Assembly (NCBI GenBank): GCA_039024295.1
Contig: JBCDIQ010000014.1
Coordinates: 1 to 31,805 of the forward strand
Source: JBCDIQ01 sp039024295
Lineage (GTDB): Bacteria > Bacteroidota > Bacteroidia > J057
Length of the DNA: 31,805 nucleotides
Direction: 5' to 3'
Positions 8,868 through 17,012 of the stretch are shown here, piece by piece (within the stretch, counting starts at the first letter, position 1; each line of letters opens with the position of its first letter). The position numbers and the translations under genes were made by a program. The notes under the pieces are model-generated. The model did no database searches. It saw only the letters and a list, made by a program, of their open reading frames with translations, and was not told the DNA's origin.

Positions 8868-10028
8868 TTATCCCTTTTGAAGAATGACCGTCAACCATTC
8901 GTCTGAAAAGTGAAAATCCTTTAGCCGAAGGAAATTGGCAAACCGAGGCAAGAAAATAGATTTTCTTCGGCTGCCGACATCGATGACCAATTCATCTCCA
9001 TATTTTTTCAGCGAAATATCTTCTCCCTCAATAAATGGGAGTCGGATACGAATGTGATAGGCATCTTTGGTTTCCTCTACCACAAAGGGATTCTCCCGGT
9101 GAAAAATTACTGTGGGATCCTCCCCCTGGTAAAAACGCGCTCCGATCTGCGCCAATAAATCCAGGCCAAATACTTCTTCCCCCAAATGAGGTGCCTGAAA
9201 AATAGGCAGTGGAGCAAAGCTTTCCTCTATCTCCTCCAAATAGGCCACCTGCGCATTCAGGTATTTGTTGAACCATTCTCCGGCGGCTTCCTCAGGCAAT
9301 ACTCGATTTACCAAAACTGCGTCCACATTATATCCATACAGCTGCAAGTAGGTGTAGGCACGTTTGGCTTCTTTGATGACCATCCGCTCCGGATTTGCTA
9401 CCAGGCGAATGGAGCAGATATCCGGATTTTGGAATACTTCTTGGATGCGTTCAAGCTTCTCAAACAGGGCTTCCAGTTCTTCGTAGCCTTTGTCTACAGG
9501 AATATTGGTAAACCTTCGGACCATTGATCCCATGGTTTTAACCGCAAGCTTTTGCCCGGGAAATGCTCGGGTAAGCCAGGATTGGGTCACCTGGGGCAGG
9601 CTTAACAAAGTCAATGTCTCTCCCGTGGGCGCACTGTCAATCACCATCAGGTCATATTCCTGTTCCTGGTAAAATTTTTCAATCCACAAAAAAGCAGAAG
9701 CCTCCTCCATGCCAGGTAAAACAGAAAGTTCCTCTGCTACTACATTTCGGATGCCCTGAAACCGAAACAAGGTCAACATGAGCTGCCGCATATTGCCCCA
9801 GTACTTTTTCATGGAGTAGTATACGTCAAACTCCTGTCCGAACAGGTTGGGCTCGATTTGAACGGGTTCAGGTCCCAGGGTAACATCCAGGGCATCTGCC
9901 AGGCTATGTGCAGGATCAGTGGACATCACCAGGGTTCGGTACCCGGCCCTTGCAGCGGAAAGTGCAGTTGCCGCTGCTGCGGTGGTTTTTCCTACTCCTC
10001 CCTTTCCAGTAAATAAAATGATACGCAT
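8868..10028 (-). CDS. ArsA/Get3-family ATPase with C-terminal HSP20-like domain
   Basis: This 386-residue cytosolic ATPase starts with the deviant Walker A loop TGKGGVGKTT, including signature lysine K9 and K14. It continues with switch I (TDPAHSLADAL, D38) and switch II (VIDSAPTGET, D131). The last 75 residues or so (312-386) form a beta-rich segment like the ArsA HSP20-like domain. The family includes arsenite-pump ATPases and Get3 tail-anchor chaperones. No arsB, arsC, arsD or arsR is nearby and no Get3-type CxxC is evident, so an arsenic role is not supported; a protein-handling role is more likely but is inference. The gene is alone on its strand and its leader abuts the repeat cluster at 10085-10343. 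Confidence 0.88.
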   Translation of the reverse strand: MRIILFTGKGGVGKTTAAAATALSAARAGYRTLVMSTDPAHSLADALDVTLGPEPVQIEPNLFGQEFDVYYSMKKYWGNMRQLMLTLFRFQGIRNVVAEELSVLPGMEEASAFLWIEKFYQEQEYDLMVIDSAPTGETLTLLSLPQVTQSWLTRAFPGQKLAVKTMGSMVRRFTNIPVDKGYEELEALFEKLERIQEVFQNPDICSIRLVANPERMVIKEAKRAYTYLQLYGYNVDAVLVNRVLPEEAAGEWFNKYLNAQVAYLEEIEESFAPLPIFQAPHLGEEVFGLDLLAQIGARFYQGEDPTVIFHRENPFVVEETKDAYHIRIRLPFIEGEDISLKKYGDELVIDVGSRRKSIFLPRFANFLRLKDFHFSDEWLTVILQKG

Positions 10029-10052
10029 GTGAAGGTTTCAGCAATGAGGCTG

Positions 10053-10080
10053 CAAATTCAGAAAAAACCTCCTGAAACAA
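10053..10080 (-). promoter_or_regulatory. Possible arsA promoter
   Basis: Read on the minus strand, a TTG (10078-10080) is followed after 17 nt by TGAATTTG (10053-10060), one mismatch from the Bacteroidota -7 consensus TAnnTTTG. It ends 24 nt before the arsA ATG. If used, transcription would start inside or just after repeat copy 1. Weak call. Confidence 0.3.
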
Positions 10081-10084
10081 AAAA

Positions 10085-10133
10085 GGGCAGATTCCCGGAG
10101 AGAGAACCTGCCACTAGCCACGCGATGCAACAA
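10085..10133. repeat. Structured repeat, copy 1
   Basis: This is copy 1 of a three-copy element. It has the stem arm GGGCAGATTCCC, a short loop, the arm GAGAGAACCTGCC and then a conserved tail ending GCGATGCAACAA. The last 32 nt (10102-10133) are identical in all three copies. Unlike copies 2 and 3 it lacks the upstream TTGGCTTG. On the minus strand (arsA sense) the hairpin is followed by a T-rich tract (CTTTTTTGTTT), so it looks like a terminator in the arsA leader. Confidence 0.85.
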
Positions 10134-10156
10134 AAAGAGTTGAATACGGTCTGTTG

Positions 10157-10220
10157 TTGGCTTGAAAAAGGGCAGATTCCCTTGAGGAGAGAACCTGCCA
10201 CTAGCCACGCGATGCAACAA
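10157..10220. repeat. Structured repeat, copy 2
   Basis: Copy 2 is full-length: TTGGCTTGAAAAAGGGCAG, a longer loop region than in copy 1 (CTTGAG insertion near 10181-10186), then the invariant 32-nt tail at 10189-10220. The flanks can also pair: GTTGTT (10153-10158) with AACAAC (10216-10221), and GGCT with AGCC. This gives a long interrupted hairpin around the GGCAG/CTGCC core. Confidence 0.85.
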
Positions 10221-10281
10221 CAATATCTTTAAGAACTTCTCCTTACAAGATAGGAGAACTATATACTTACCCCACTACAAG

Positions 10282-10343
10282 TTGGCTTGAAAAAGGGCAG
10301 ATCCCCAATGAGAGAACCTGCCACTAGCCACGCGATGCAACAA
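10282..10343. repeat. Structured repeat, copy 3
   Basis: Copy 3 shares TTGGCTTGAAAAAGGGCAG with copy 2, differs in the loop (CCCCAATGA), and has the same 32-nt tail at 10312-10343. Core-to-core distances are 87 nt (copies 1-2) and 123 nt (copies 2-3), so the array is irregular. All three copies have the same orientation. The variation is confined to the loop while arms and tail are conserved, which suggests a structured element rather than a simple tandem repeat. Confidence 0.85.
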
Positions 10344-10697
10344 AAAGGGGAAGTTACCTAATTAAAACCTTGTCAAACTACTTATACCATCACCTCTACC
10401 GTCCCCTCTTGACATCACAAATAAGCAGATGATAAATCTAATTGTCAAGAAAAAAATGATATTTTTTTTAAAAAAAGATCATTTAGCCTACACATTAACA
10501 GATTATTAATGTAAATGATAACAAAGTCTAATGTTTGTTCTATTTCTAACATGGAAAAGAACCCCTCCGAAATCCTTTGCAAAGGTCGATTTTCGAAGTG
10601 ATTGCCCATAAAGTGGTAAAATCTCCATATTTTTGGGCGACAACTTAAAATGTTAATTTGTTAAGAAAGCCCCCACTCTTACTATCAATTTATAGGC
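10344..10697. other. Gene-free AT-rich region upstream of rarA
   Basis: I see no gene here. The stretch 10440-10520 is strongly AT-rich with A and T runs. A perfect 12-bp palindrome, CCTTTGCAAAGG, lies at 10574-10585 inside a 16-codon frame starting at 10551 that I do not believe is a gene. A TTAATTTG-like sequence near 10651-10660 could be part of the rarA promoter, but no box matches the consensus fully. Confidence 0.5.
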
Positions 10698-11987
10698 ATG
10701 GACTTATTCCATCAGCACAATAGCAAGCCCCCGCTGGCAGAACGAGTCAGGCCACAAAACCTGGGAGAGGTGATAGGACAGGCACATTTAATGGATCCTC
10801 AGGGCCCTTTCTTGCGTGCAATTAAGGCTGGCCGACTTGCTTCAATGATTTTTTGGGGACCTCCCGGGGTAGGTAAGACCACCCTGGCACAAATTATCGC
10901 CCAGGAAGCTGATCGTCCCTTTCGCCAGCTCAGTGCCATCCAGGCTGGGGTAAAAGATGTGCGGGAGGTACTCCGACAAGCAGCACGGTTTCCTGGGATG
11001 ATCCTCTTCATAGATGAGGTTCATCGGTTTAATAAAGCACAGCAGGACTCTTTGTTAGGAGCGGTAGAAAAAGGACTTGTGACCCTGATAGGGGCCACGA
11101 CCGAGAATCCGTCTTTTGAGGTAAACGCTGCCTTGCTTTCCAGGTGCCAGGTGTACATGCTCAATGCCTTGACGGAAGAAGAAGTGAAACAACTGCTTGT
11201 AAGGGCTATTCAAGCGGATGAGTGGTTACAGGAGTTGGCAGTAGACCTAAAGGAGACAGAAGCCATTTACCGGATTTCAGGAGGGGATGCCCGAAAAGCC
11301 CTTAGCCTATTGGAAATATTTCTCTTTACCCAAGATGAAAGCCAGCCCATTACCGTAACTGATGAGGGGGTGAAATCTGCTGCCCAGGAACACATTGCCC
11401 TATATGATAAAAGTGGGGAGCAGCACTATGACATGATTTCGGCCTTCATCAAGTCAATTCGGGGAGGAGACCCTAATGGGGCTGTCTACTGGCTGGCACG
11501 CATGCTCAATGGGGGAGAGGACGTGAAATTCATCGCTCGAAGGCTTATCATCTTGGCCTCTGAAGATATTGGCAATGCGAATCCCAATGCCCTTCTTCTG
11601 GCGAATGCCTGCTTTCAGTCCGTAAATGTGATTGGCATGCCCGAAGCACGTATCATCCTTGGCCAAACTGCCACCTACCTGGCCACGAGTGAAAAAAGCA
11701 ACGCAGCGTATGCAGCCATCAATCAGGCCATGAAACAAGCCGCTGGAGACCCCCCTCGTCCGGTTCCCTTGCACCTGAGGAATGCACCTACTCAGTTCAT
11801 GAAAAACATCGGCTACGGAACAGCGTATAAATATTCGCATGACTACAACGGGGAGGAAGGTAACCAAGAGTATTTACCTGAAGGACTAGAAGGAACAGCT
11901 TTTTACATGCCCAAGCCCATTGGTTCTGAAAAGAAGATACAGCAGTTTTTAGCAGAAAAGTGGGGAGATAAATACTCCTCCACATGA
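10698..11987 (+). CDS. rarA: Replication-associated recombination AAA+ ATPase RarA (MgsA)
   Basis: RarA is a clamp-loader-like AAA+ ATPase that acts at stalled replication forks and gaps with SSB. The 429 residues show the family's N-terminus (PLAERVRPQNLGEVIGQAHL), Walker A GPPGVGKTT at 54-62, Walker B LFIDEVHRF near 103-111, the sensor-1 segment GATTENPSFEV from 132 and an arginine-finger SRC motif near 148-150. The C-terminal part (about 240-429) matches the MgsA/RarA tetramerisation region. Length is normal for the family. The start ATG follows a long AT-rich leader. selU follows 13 nt downstream on the same strand, so the two may be cotranscribed. Confidence 0.95.
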   Translation: MDLFHQHNSKPPLAERVRPQNLGEVIGQAHLMDPQGPFLRAIKAGRLASMIFWGPPGVGKTTLAQIIAQEADRPFRQLSAIQAGVKDVREVLRQAARFPGMILFIDEVHRFNKAQQDSLLGAVEKGLVTLIGATTENPSFEVNAALLSRCQVYMLNALTEEEVKQLLVRAIQADEWLQELAVDLKETEAIYRISGGDARKALSLLEIFLFTQDESQPITVTDEGVKSAAQEHIALYDKSGEQHYDMISAFIKSIRGGDPNGAVYWLARMLNGGEDVKFIARRLIILASEDIGNANPNALLLANACFQSVNVIGMPEARIILGQTATYLATSEKSNAAYAAINQAMKQAAGDPPRPVPLHLRNAPTQFMKNIGYGTAYKYSHDYNGEEGNQEYLPEGLEGTAFYMPKPIGSEKKIQQFLAEKWGDKYSST

Positions 11988-12000
11988 ACAACCACTCAAT

Positions 12001-13035
12001 TTGACGCAACAGCTTATCCCCCACATATTCCTTGAGCAACAACAGGCCCATGCTTTGCCGGTACTGGATGTCCGCTCTCCTGGTGAGTTTAGAAAAGGGC
12101 ATATCCCACATGCGCACAATCTCCCCTTATTCGACAACGATGAGCGCGCGCTGATTGGAACCATGTACAAACAGCAAAGTAGGGAGCACGCGGTAGAAAA
12201 AGGATTGGAAATTGTAGGGCCCAAAATGACCTTATTGGTCCAGCAGGCCAAACAAATTGCTCCTGACAAACAGGTATTGCTGCATTGCTGGCGGGGAGGC
12301 ATGCGGTCCGAAAGTGTCGCCTGGCTGTTGTCTACAGCCGGATTTTCGGTAAGCCTTTTGAAAGGCGGCTATAAAGCCTATCGAAAATACGTGCAACAGC
12401 AACTGGGAATTCTGCGGAAACTAGTCCTGATAGGGGGCTTTACCGGTAGTGGGAAGACCGAGTATTTACATGCCTTGGCAGAATTAGGGGAACAAATCCT
12501 GGACCTTGAAGGGCTGGCTCACCATAAAGGATCAGCATTTGGGGGAGTGTTGGAGTCAGCTCAACCTAGCTCTGAACATTTTGAAAACCAGCTGTATGAG
12601 GCATGCACGAAGATGCAAGTGGGAAAACGTATTTGGGTAGAGGACGAAAGTAGGGGCCTGGGGCAGGTCTTCATAAATGATGCGTTTTTCCAGGTAATGC
12701 GGCAGTCTCCAACCATCATCATGGAATGTCCCAAAGAAATCCGCGTTAACCGGCTCGTAGAAACTTATTCCCAAGCACCTAAGGACGAATTACGAGAAGG
12801 ACTCGAAGTAATTCGTAGGAGGTTGGGGGACAAAAGGTTTCGGATAGCCCTTCAAGCCCTTGAAGCCGGGGATTATGCCACCGTAGCCCGCGAAGCCTTG
12901 ATGTATTATGACAAAGCCTATCGGTTTAGCCTGGAAAAGAAACCTGTAAAAGGAGACCTGCTGGAGTGGGAGGGAGGCCCGGCTGAATTTCAGGCTCAGC
13001 GACTTATCCAGTTTGCCGACCAATTGGGACTCTAG
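12001..13035 (+). CDS. mnmH: tRNA 2-selenouridine synthase (SelU/MnmH)
   Basis: The enzyme modifies 2-thiouridine at the wobble position of tRNAs for Lys, Glu and Gln through geranylation and then selenium exchange from selenophosphate. The N-terminal rhodanese domain (about 1-130) has LDVRSPGEF near 22-30 and catalytic C96 in LLHCWRGGMRS. A P-loop domain follows with GGFTGSGKT at 145-153. Length (344) fits the family. The start is TTG at 12001: there is no in-frame ATG before residue 55, and the TTG places the rhodanese motif where it lies in E. coli SelU. No selD is present in this window, so selenophosphate supply cannot be judged. The stop overlaps the convergent hydrolase stop (CTAG). 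Confidence 0.92.
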   Translation: MTQQLIPHIFLEQQQAHALPVLDVRSPGEFRKGHIPHAHNLPLFDNDERALIGTMYKQQSREHAVEKGLEIVGPKMTLLVQQAKQIAPDKQVLLHCWRGGMRSESVAWLLSTAGFSVSLLKGGYKAYRKYVQQQLGILRKLVLIGGFTGSGKTEYLHALAELGEQILDLEGLAHHKGSAFGGVLESAQPSSEHFENQLYEACTKMQVGKRIWVEDESRGLGQVFINDAFFQVMRQSPTIIMECPKEIRVNRLVETYSQAPKDELREGLEVIRRRLGDKRFRIALQALEAGDYATVAREALMYYDKAYRFSLEKKPVKGDLLEWEGGPAEFQAQRLIQFADQLGL

Positions 13036-13850
13036 AAACCTTCACTTAGCACTTGCTGGATAATTTTTCTGCAAGCCCCGGGTTCCTGGTCCAGCAGCAG
13101 GTGGGCCGCAGGAAGCGGATGGAGCTTTGCATGCGGAATTTTATTCAGCCAGAAAGAGGAATGCCGAAAAGGAATAATACGATCATATCTGCCCCAAATC
13201 AGGTGAACCGGCACCTCCATCTTTCCCAAGGCTTGCCAGGGAGTAGCCATTTTATCGTACAGTTCCCAAACCTGCTTCACTTGCAGCATACGATGAGGCG
13301 TCTTAAGATGGGTATGGAGGTAATGGTACAAATCTGTTGGCATCGGCCTGTATCGGTGGTAGCGTTCTAGCGGGTACCTGATGAGGGCGGGGTTGTTCAT
13401 CAGGTAGGTTGCTGTAGCCCTTCCTGCCCAGGTCCGGGTTCCGAATGTGTGTAGCCAGGGGACTTTCCCCCCCGTTGGTGCAGCCAGCACCAAGCCTTTA
13501 ATTTCCGTAAATGGCAGTGCCGCAAGTCCCATGGCCCATCTGGCCCCCATGCTAAATCCTACCAAATACACCTCATCCGGCTGGAACTGATCCAAAATTT
13601 CCTCAAAAAGACTCGTGAAAAAAGCTTCTCCCAATGGCTTATAATCCCCTAACCATGCCGATCCTCCAAAGGGAGGTACATCAAAACTTAGCACGCGCGC
13701 ATCTGTAGGAATATCTGGAAATACCAGCTGGTACACCCGGCTATCCTGCTCATAGCCATGAAAGCAGCACACCAGTTTACGGCCATCTCCGCCGGATCTC
13801 CACAATAGCCGAGCTTCTGGAAGGGTTATCTGTCCTGGATGCCAGTTCAT
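13032..13850 (-). CDS. Alpha/beta hydrolase
   Basis: This 272-residue protein has the alpha/beta-hydrolase fold. It shows an oxyanion-hole HG motif (CCFHGYEQ near 28-35), the nucleophile elbow GFSMG with S100, an aspartate in HLIWGRYDRIIPF, and a late histidine in LPAAHLLLDQEP. It has no signal peptide, so it is probably cytoplasmic. The substrate cannot be told from sequence. Its ATG overlaps the stop of the membrane protein upstream (ATGA), so the two are translationally coupled. Its stop overlaps the convergent selU stop. Confidence 0.9.
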   Translation of the reverse strand: MNWHPGQITLPEARLLWRSGGDGRKLVCCFHGYEQDSRVYQLVFPDIPTDARVLSFDVPPFGGSAWLGDYKPLGEAFFTSLFEEILDQFQPDEVYLVGFSMGARWAMGLAALPFTEIKGLVLAAPTGGKVPWLHTFGTRTWAGRATATYLMNNPALIRYPLERYHRYRPMPTDLYHYLHTHLKTPHRMLQVKQVWELYDKMATPWQALGKMEVPVHLIWGRYDRIIPFRHSSFWLNKIPHAKLHPLPAAHLLLDQEPGACRKIIQQVLSEGF

Positions 13851-15259
13851 TCTTGTTGTGCCTTTTTTGCCCGAAACTTCCCCAGCCTGGCTTCGTGATC
13901 CGGTTCCTGTGCATATTCATGGATGATCCGTTGCTGCTCATCTGGAGGAATGTAAAACCTGCCAAATGCGGCCCAATAGGACTTTTTGGTGGTGCCTGAC
14001 CAATGGATGTACACTTTGAAAAACTGATAAGATTGCAACAGATTTAAATTGATGCACAAAAAGGTAAACGTCCCCGCAAGTATTGCCCTCCATCGTTGCT
14101 CAAATGCCCAGGCAAAAAAGGCTCCCACAGAAATGGAAAGCGGTGCCATCGCTTCAATGAGGGCACGCATACCGAATCCTCCTCCGTACCACCAGGACCA
14201 CCAGGAAGAGATGAGGTACAAATTGAGGGGGAAGAAAACCAGGAGGGGGATCAGCCAGCCTTTTGCATATCTGTCAATCCAAAATATCCCTGCAAACGCC
14301 AGCAACATGATGGGGGTGTACACCAACCAACCCTTTTGGTAGCTAAATAATACCTTGATCCACTCCGGTTGATCCCACAAAAATCCTTCATCGGTATAAC
14401 TGATATACAGCCAGCTTCCAGCTATTTCCTTCCAATAGATGAACATGGGTGAAAGGGTGATCATTCCTATGCCGATTCCCAATGCCAACTGCTTCCAGTG
14501 GGAACCCACATGCCGGGCTTTCCTGCCAAAGTCAGCTATGGAGGAAATCCCATAGAGCAAAGGGAAAAGGAGGTAAAGCCCATTTATAGGTCGAATCAAA
14601 ACCATAAACCCTGCAGCCAAGGCCATCAACCCCATGTCCGCCCACTTTCCCTGCTTATGCCACTCAATACAATGATACACCATCATCATGACCAGCGTGA
14701 AGGAGTAAACATGTGGCATGGTCGGATCCTGCAGAGTATAATACAGGAGATTGGTGCCCAGGCCAATTACCAGCATTACAGCAACCGTGACCTTTTCCTG
14801 AAAATAGCTCAACAGGGTTTTCCTCAGGTAAAAGAACCCAAGCATATGGAATGCGAGGGCTGCAACGAGCAAGGCCACGCGATAGGGGATCGTGAATCCA
14901 TTTGCCTCATATCCCAGCGGTGCTGCCAGCAGGTGTGCGCCTAAAAAGAAGGGGGTCCAAATAACGGCCAGTCCGGGTGTATATTTATTTACACGCTTGC
15001 CTGAATGAGGGGAAAGGTGAAAAATGTAGGGGAGGGGCTTAAACGATTCCTTATACTCAGGCATTGTGCCCACGAAAGATGGGTCAAAATCATGGTAAAT
15101 AAAGGCCGATGGCAGGTACATATAGTACCCCAGTCCGTCACTTTCGATGGGGGCTGTCCGGGTTTCATGTCTGTAAATTCTCACGTCAGAAACCCACCAG
15201 ATATGGATTCCTGCAACCAGAAAAATTAACCACCAACTGAAGGACTTTTTCGGGAGCAT
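13847..15259 (-). CDS. Polytopic membrane protein, GT-C glycosyltransferase-like
   Basis: This 470-residue protein has about ten hydrophobic segments. The first TM helix (LIFLVAGIHIWWV) is followed by a periplasmic loop with an acidic motif (IESDGLGYYMYLPS near 38-51), as in GT-C fold glycosyltransferases such as GT39-like enzymes that use lipid-phosphate sugars. The central loops carry W/Y/G-rich segments (SSWWSWWYGGGFGMRALIE) seen in this class. The activity is inferred from topology and the early acidic motif; a non-enzymatic membrane protein is possible. It lies directly upstream of the hydrolase with a 4-nt overlap. A TATTTTTA box lies about 15 nt upstream of its start. Confidence 0.8.
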   Translation of the reverse strand: MLPKKSFSWWLIFLVAGIHIWWVSDVRIYRHETRTAPIESDGLGYYMYLPSAFIYHDFDPSFVGTMPEYKESFKPLPYIFHLSPHSGKRVNKYTPGLAVIWTPFFLGAHLLAAPLGYEANGFTIPYRVALLVAALAFHMLGFFYLRKTLLSYFQEKVTVAVMLVIGLGTNLLYYTLQDPTMPHVYSFTLVMMMVYHCIEWHKQGKWADMGLMALAAGFMVLIRPINGLYLLFPLLYGISSIADFGRKARHVGSHWKQLALGIGIGMITLSPMFIYWKEIAGSWLYISYTDEGFLWDQPEWIKVLFSYQKGWLVYTPIMLLAFAGIFWIDRYAKGWLIPLLVFFPLNLYLISSWWSWWYGGGFGMRALIEAMAPLSISVGAFFAWAFEQRWRAILAGTFTFLCINLNLLQSYQFFKVYIHWSGTTKKSYWAAFGRFYIPPDEQQRIIHEYAQEPDHEARLGKFRAKKAQQE

Positions 15260-15310
15260 TTAGGTAAAAATAGAGATTTTTCCGTTTTCGGAAAGCTGCG
15301 GGTATTTGCT

Positions 15311-15318
15311 TACCTTTG
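15311..15318 (+). promoter_or_regulatory. Bacteroidota -7 promoter box for the ABC-F gene
   Basis: TACCTTTG matches TAnnTTTG exactly and lies 41 nt before the ABC-F ATG in a divergent intergenic region. A -33 TTG is not clear; TTTTC-type sequence lies at the expected distance. A short TTTCCG/CGGAAA hairpin is at 15279-15294. Confidence 0.6.
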
Positions 15319-15359
15319 CACCGGATTTACAGCATGTCTACTGCCAATAATTTTGTGTA

Positions 15360-16982
15360 ATGATTGAAGTATCGAATCTTTCGCTCCGTTTTGGCAAACG
15401 GGCGTTATTTGAAGATGTAAATGTAAAATTTACCCCCGGGAACTGTTACGGGGTGATTGGGGCGAATGGAGCCGGAAAATCGACCTTCCTGAGGATTCTT
15501 TCGGGAGAGCAGGACCCTACCACTGGTCATGTCCACATCACTCCTGGAGAGCGGCTTTCTGTCCTGAAGCAGGACCACTTTGCTTATGATGACTATCAGG
15601 TATTGGAAACGGTGGTGATGGGCAACCAGAAGCTGTATGACCTGAAGAAGGGAATTGATGCTATTTATGCCAAGCCGGATTTCAGCGAAGAAGACGGAAT
15701 TCGTGCAGGTGAGATGAGTGCCGAATTCGAAGACATGGACGGCTGGAATGCAGAATCTGATGCCGCCTCTCTGCTCAGTAACCTGGGGATTCCAGAGTCA
15801 TTGCATTTCTCACAAATGGATCAACTCAGCGGCAACCAGAAGGTGCGGGTACTGTTGGCGCAAGCCCTGTTTGGAAACCCGGATATCCTGCTGCTGGACG
15901 AACCTACCAACGACCTGGATGTGGAAACCATTACCTGGTTGGAGGACTTCCTGGCAGATTATCGCAATACAGTAATTGTGGTGTCTCACGACCGTCACTT
16001 CCTGGATGCAGTGTGTACCCACGTTGCGGATATTGATTTCGGAAAAATCAACCTTCACACCGGCAACTATGAGTTCTGGTACCAGACCAGCCAGTTGGCA
16101 CTGCGCCAGCAAGCTGACCGGAACAGAAAGCTGGAAGACAAGCGGAAGGAGCTGCAATCCTTTATTGAGCGATTCAGTGCCAACGCTGCAAAGTCCCGTC
16201 AGGCAACTGCCCGCAAGAAAATGCTGGCCAAGCTGAACCTCGAAGAGATTCGCCCTTCAAATCGACGTTACCCAGGTATCATCTGGCAGCAAGAGCGGGT
16301 AGCGGGAGATCAGATCCTGGAGGTGAATGGCCTGACCAAATCAATTGGTGGCCGCACCCTGTTTCAGGATGTGACCTTTGAGATGCAACGCGGCGATAAA
16401 ATCGCGTTGATCTCCCGCGATACCACTGCGGTAAATGCTTTTTTCGATGTGCTGATGGGCAAGGATGTGGCAGACAGTGGCACGTTCAAGTTTGGGGTGA
16501 CAATTAAAAAAGCATATCTCCCCAACGAGAATGACGAATACTTCCAGGAGCCAGAAACCCTGATCGACTGGCTGCGCCAGTTTGCGCCCAACCAGGAAGA
16601 GACCTACGTACGGGGGTTTTTGGGCAAAATGCTGTTCTCAGGTGAAGATTCCCTGAAAAAAGCAACGGTCCTATCTGGAGGAGAAAAAGTGCGGTGCATG
16701 ATCTCTCGCATGATGCTGCTCCAGCCCAACTTCCTGATCCTGGATGAGCCCACCAGCCACCTGGATTTGGAGTCTATCCAAGCCTTCAACAACTCCCTGG
16801 TGGATTATCCCGGTTCCTTATTGCTACATTCCCAGGACCAAACCTTCAACCAGTCTGTGGCTACCCGGGTAATCGAGCTTACCCCTTCTGGTATTCTGGA
16901 CAAGATGGTACCATTCGATGAATACCTTTCGAGTGACACCATCCGTGAGCAGAGAATGGAGATGTACGGAGCTGCTGTGTAG
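15360..16982 (+). CDS. ABC-F family ATPase (YbiT/YkpA-like)
   Basis: The 540 residues form two fused ABC domains without membrane segments, the plan of ABC-F ribosome-associated factors. Domain 1 has Walker A GANGAGKS (34-41), signature LSGNQKVR (156-163) and Walker B LLLDEPTNDLD. The charged linker helix (about 240-300) is the P-site tRNA interaction motif region. Domain 2 has signature LSGGEKVR (438-445) and Walker B LILDEPTSHLD, but the Walker A region reads ALISRDTTAVNA near 349-360 and lacks the GKS/T lysine. I recall a similar degenerate loop in YkpA/YbiT-like relatives, so it is probably a subgroup trait. The gene is followed by a clear terminator and has a -7 box upstream. Confidence 0.93.
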   Translation: MIEVSNLSLRFGKRALFEDVNVKFTPGNCYGVIGANGAGKSTFLRILSGEQDPTTGHVHITPGERLSVLKQDHFAYDDYQVLETVVMGNQKLYDLKKGIDAIYAKPDFSEEDGIRAGEMSAEFEDMDGWNAESDAASLLSNLGIPESLHFSQMDQLSGNQKVRVLLAQALFGNPDILLLDEPTNDLDVETITWLEDFLADYRNTVIVVSHDRHFLDAVCTHVADIDFGKINLHTGNYEFWYQTSQLALRQQADRNRKLEDKRKELQSFIERFSANAAKSRQATARKKMLAKLNLEEIRPSNRRYPGIIWQQERVAGDQILEVNGLTKSIGGRTLFQDVTFEMQRGDKIALISRDTTAVNAFFDVLMGKDVADSGTFKFGVTIKKAYLPNENDEYFQEPETLIDWLRQFAPNQEETYVRGFLGKMLFSGEDSLKKATVLSGGEKVRCMISRMMLLQPNFLILDEPTSHLDLESIQAFNNSLVDYPGSLLLHSQDQTFNQSVATRVIELTPSGILDKMVPFDEYLSSDTIREQRMEMYGAAV

Positions 16983-17012
16983 CCCCAGTTGAACACACCT
17001 ACATTGGACAGG

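Noticed and set aside
10029..10232. Small + strand frame over repeat copies 1 and 2
   Set aside because: It repeats itself because it runs through the repeats (each encodes the same REPATSHAMQQ string); it overlaps the structured elements and has no independent support.
10085..10343. CRISPR array or integron attC sites
   Set aside because: Only three units, uneven spacing (87 and 123 nt), long repeat with internal loop variation, and no cas genes. The GTTGGCT/GCAACAA ends do not satisfy the attC core GTTRRRY, and no integrase is present.
10551..10601. Sixteen-codon leader frame upstream of rarA
   Set aside because: It has no stacked codons, no attenuator hairpin and no conserved feature beyond a 12-bp palindrome.
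8657..10697. tRNA or rRNA genes in the intergenic gaps
   Set aside because: I looked for T-loop and D-loop signatures and cloverleaf pairing in all gaps above 100 bp and saw none; this was by eye, and tRNAscan-SE would settle it.
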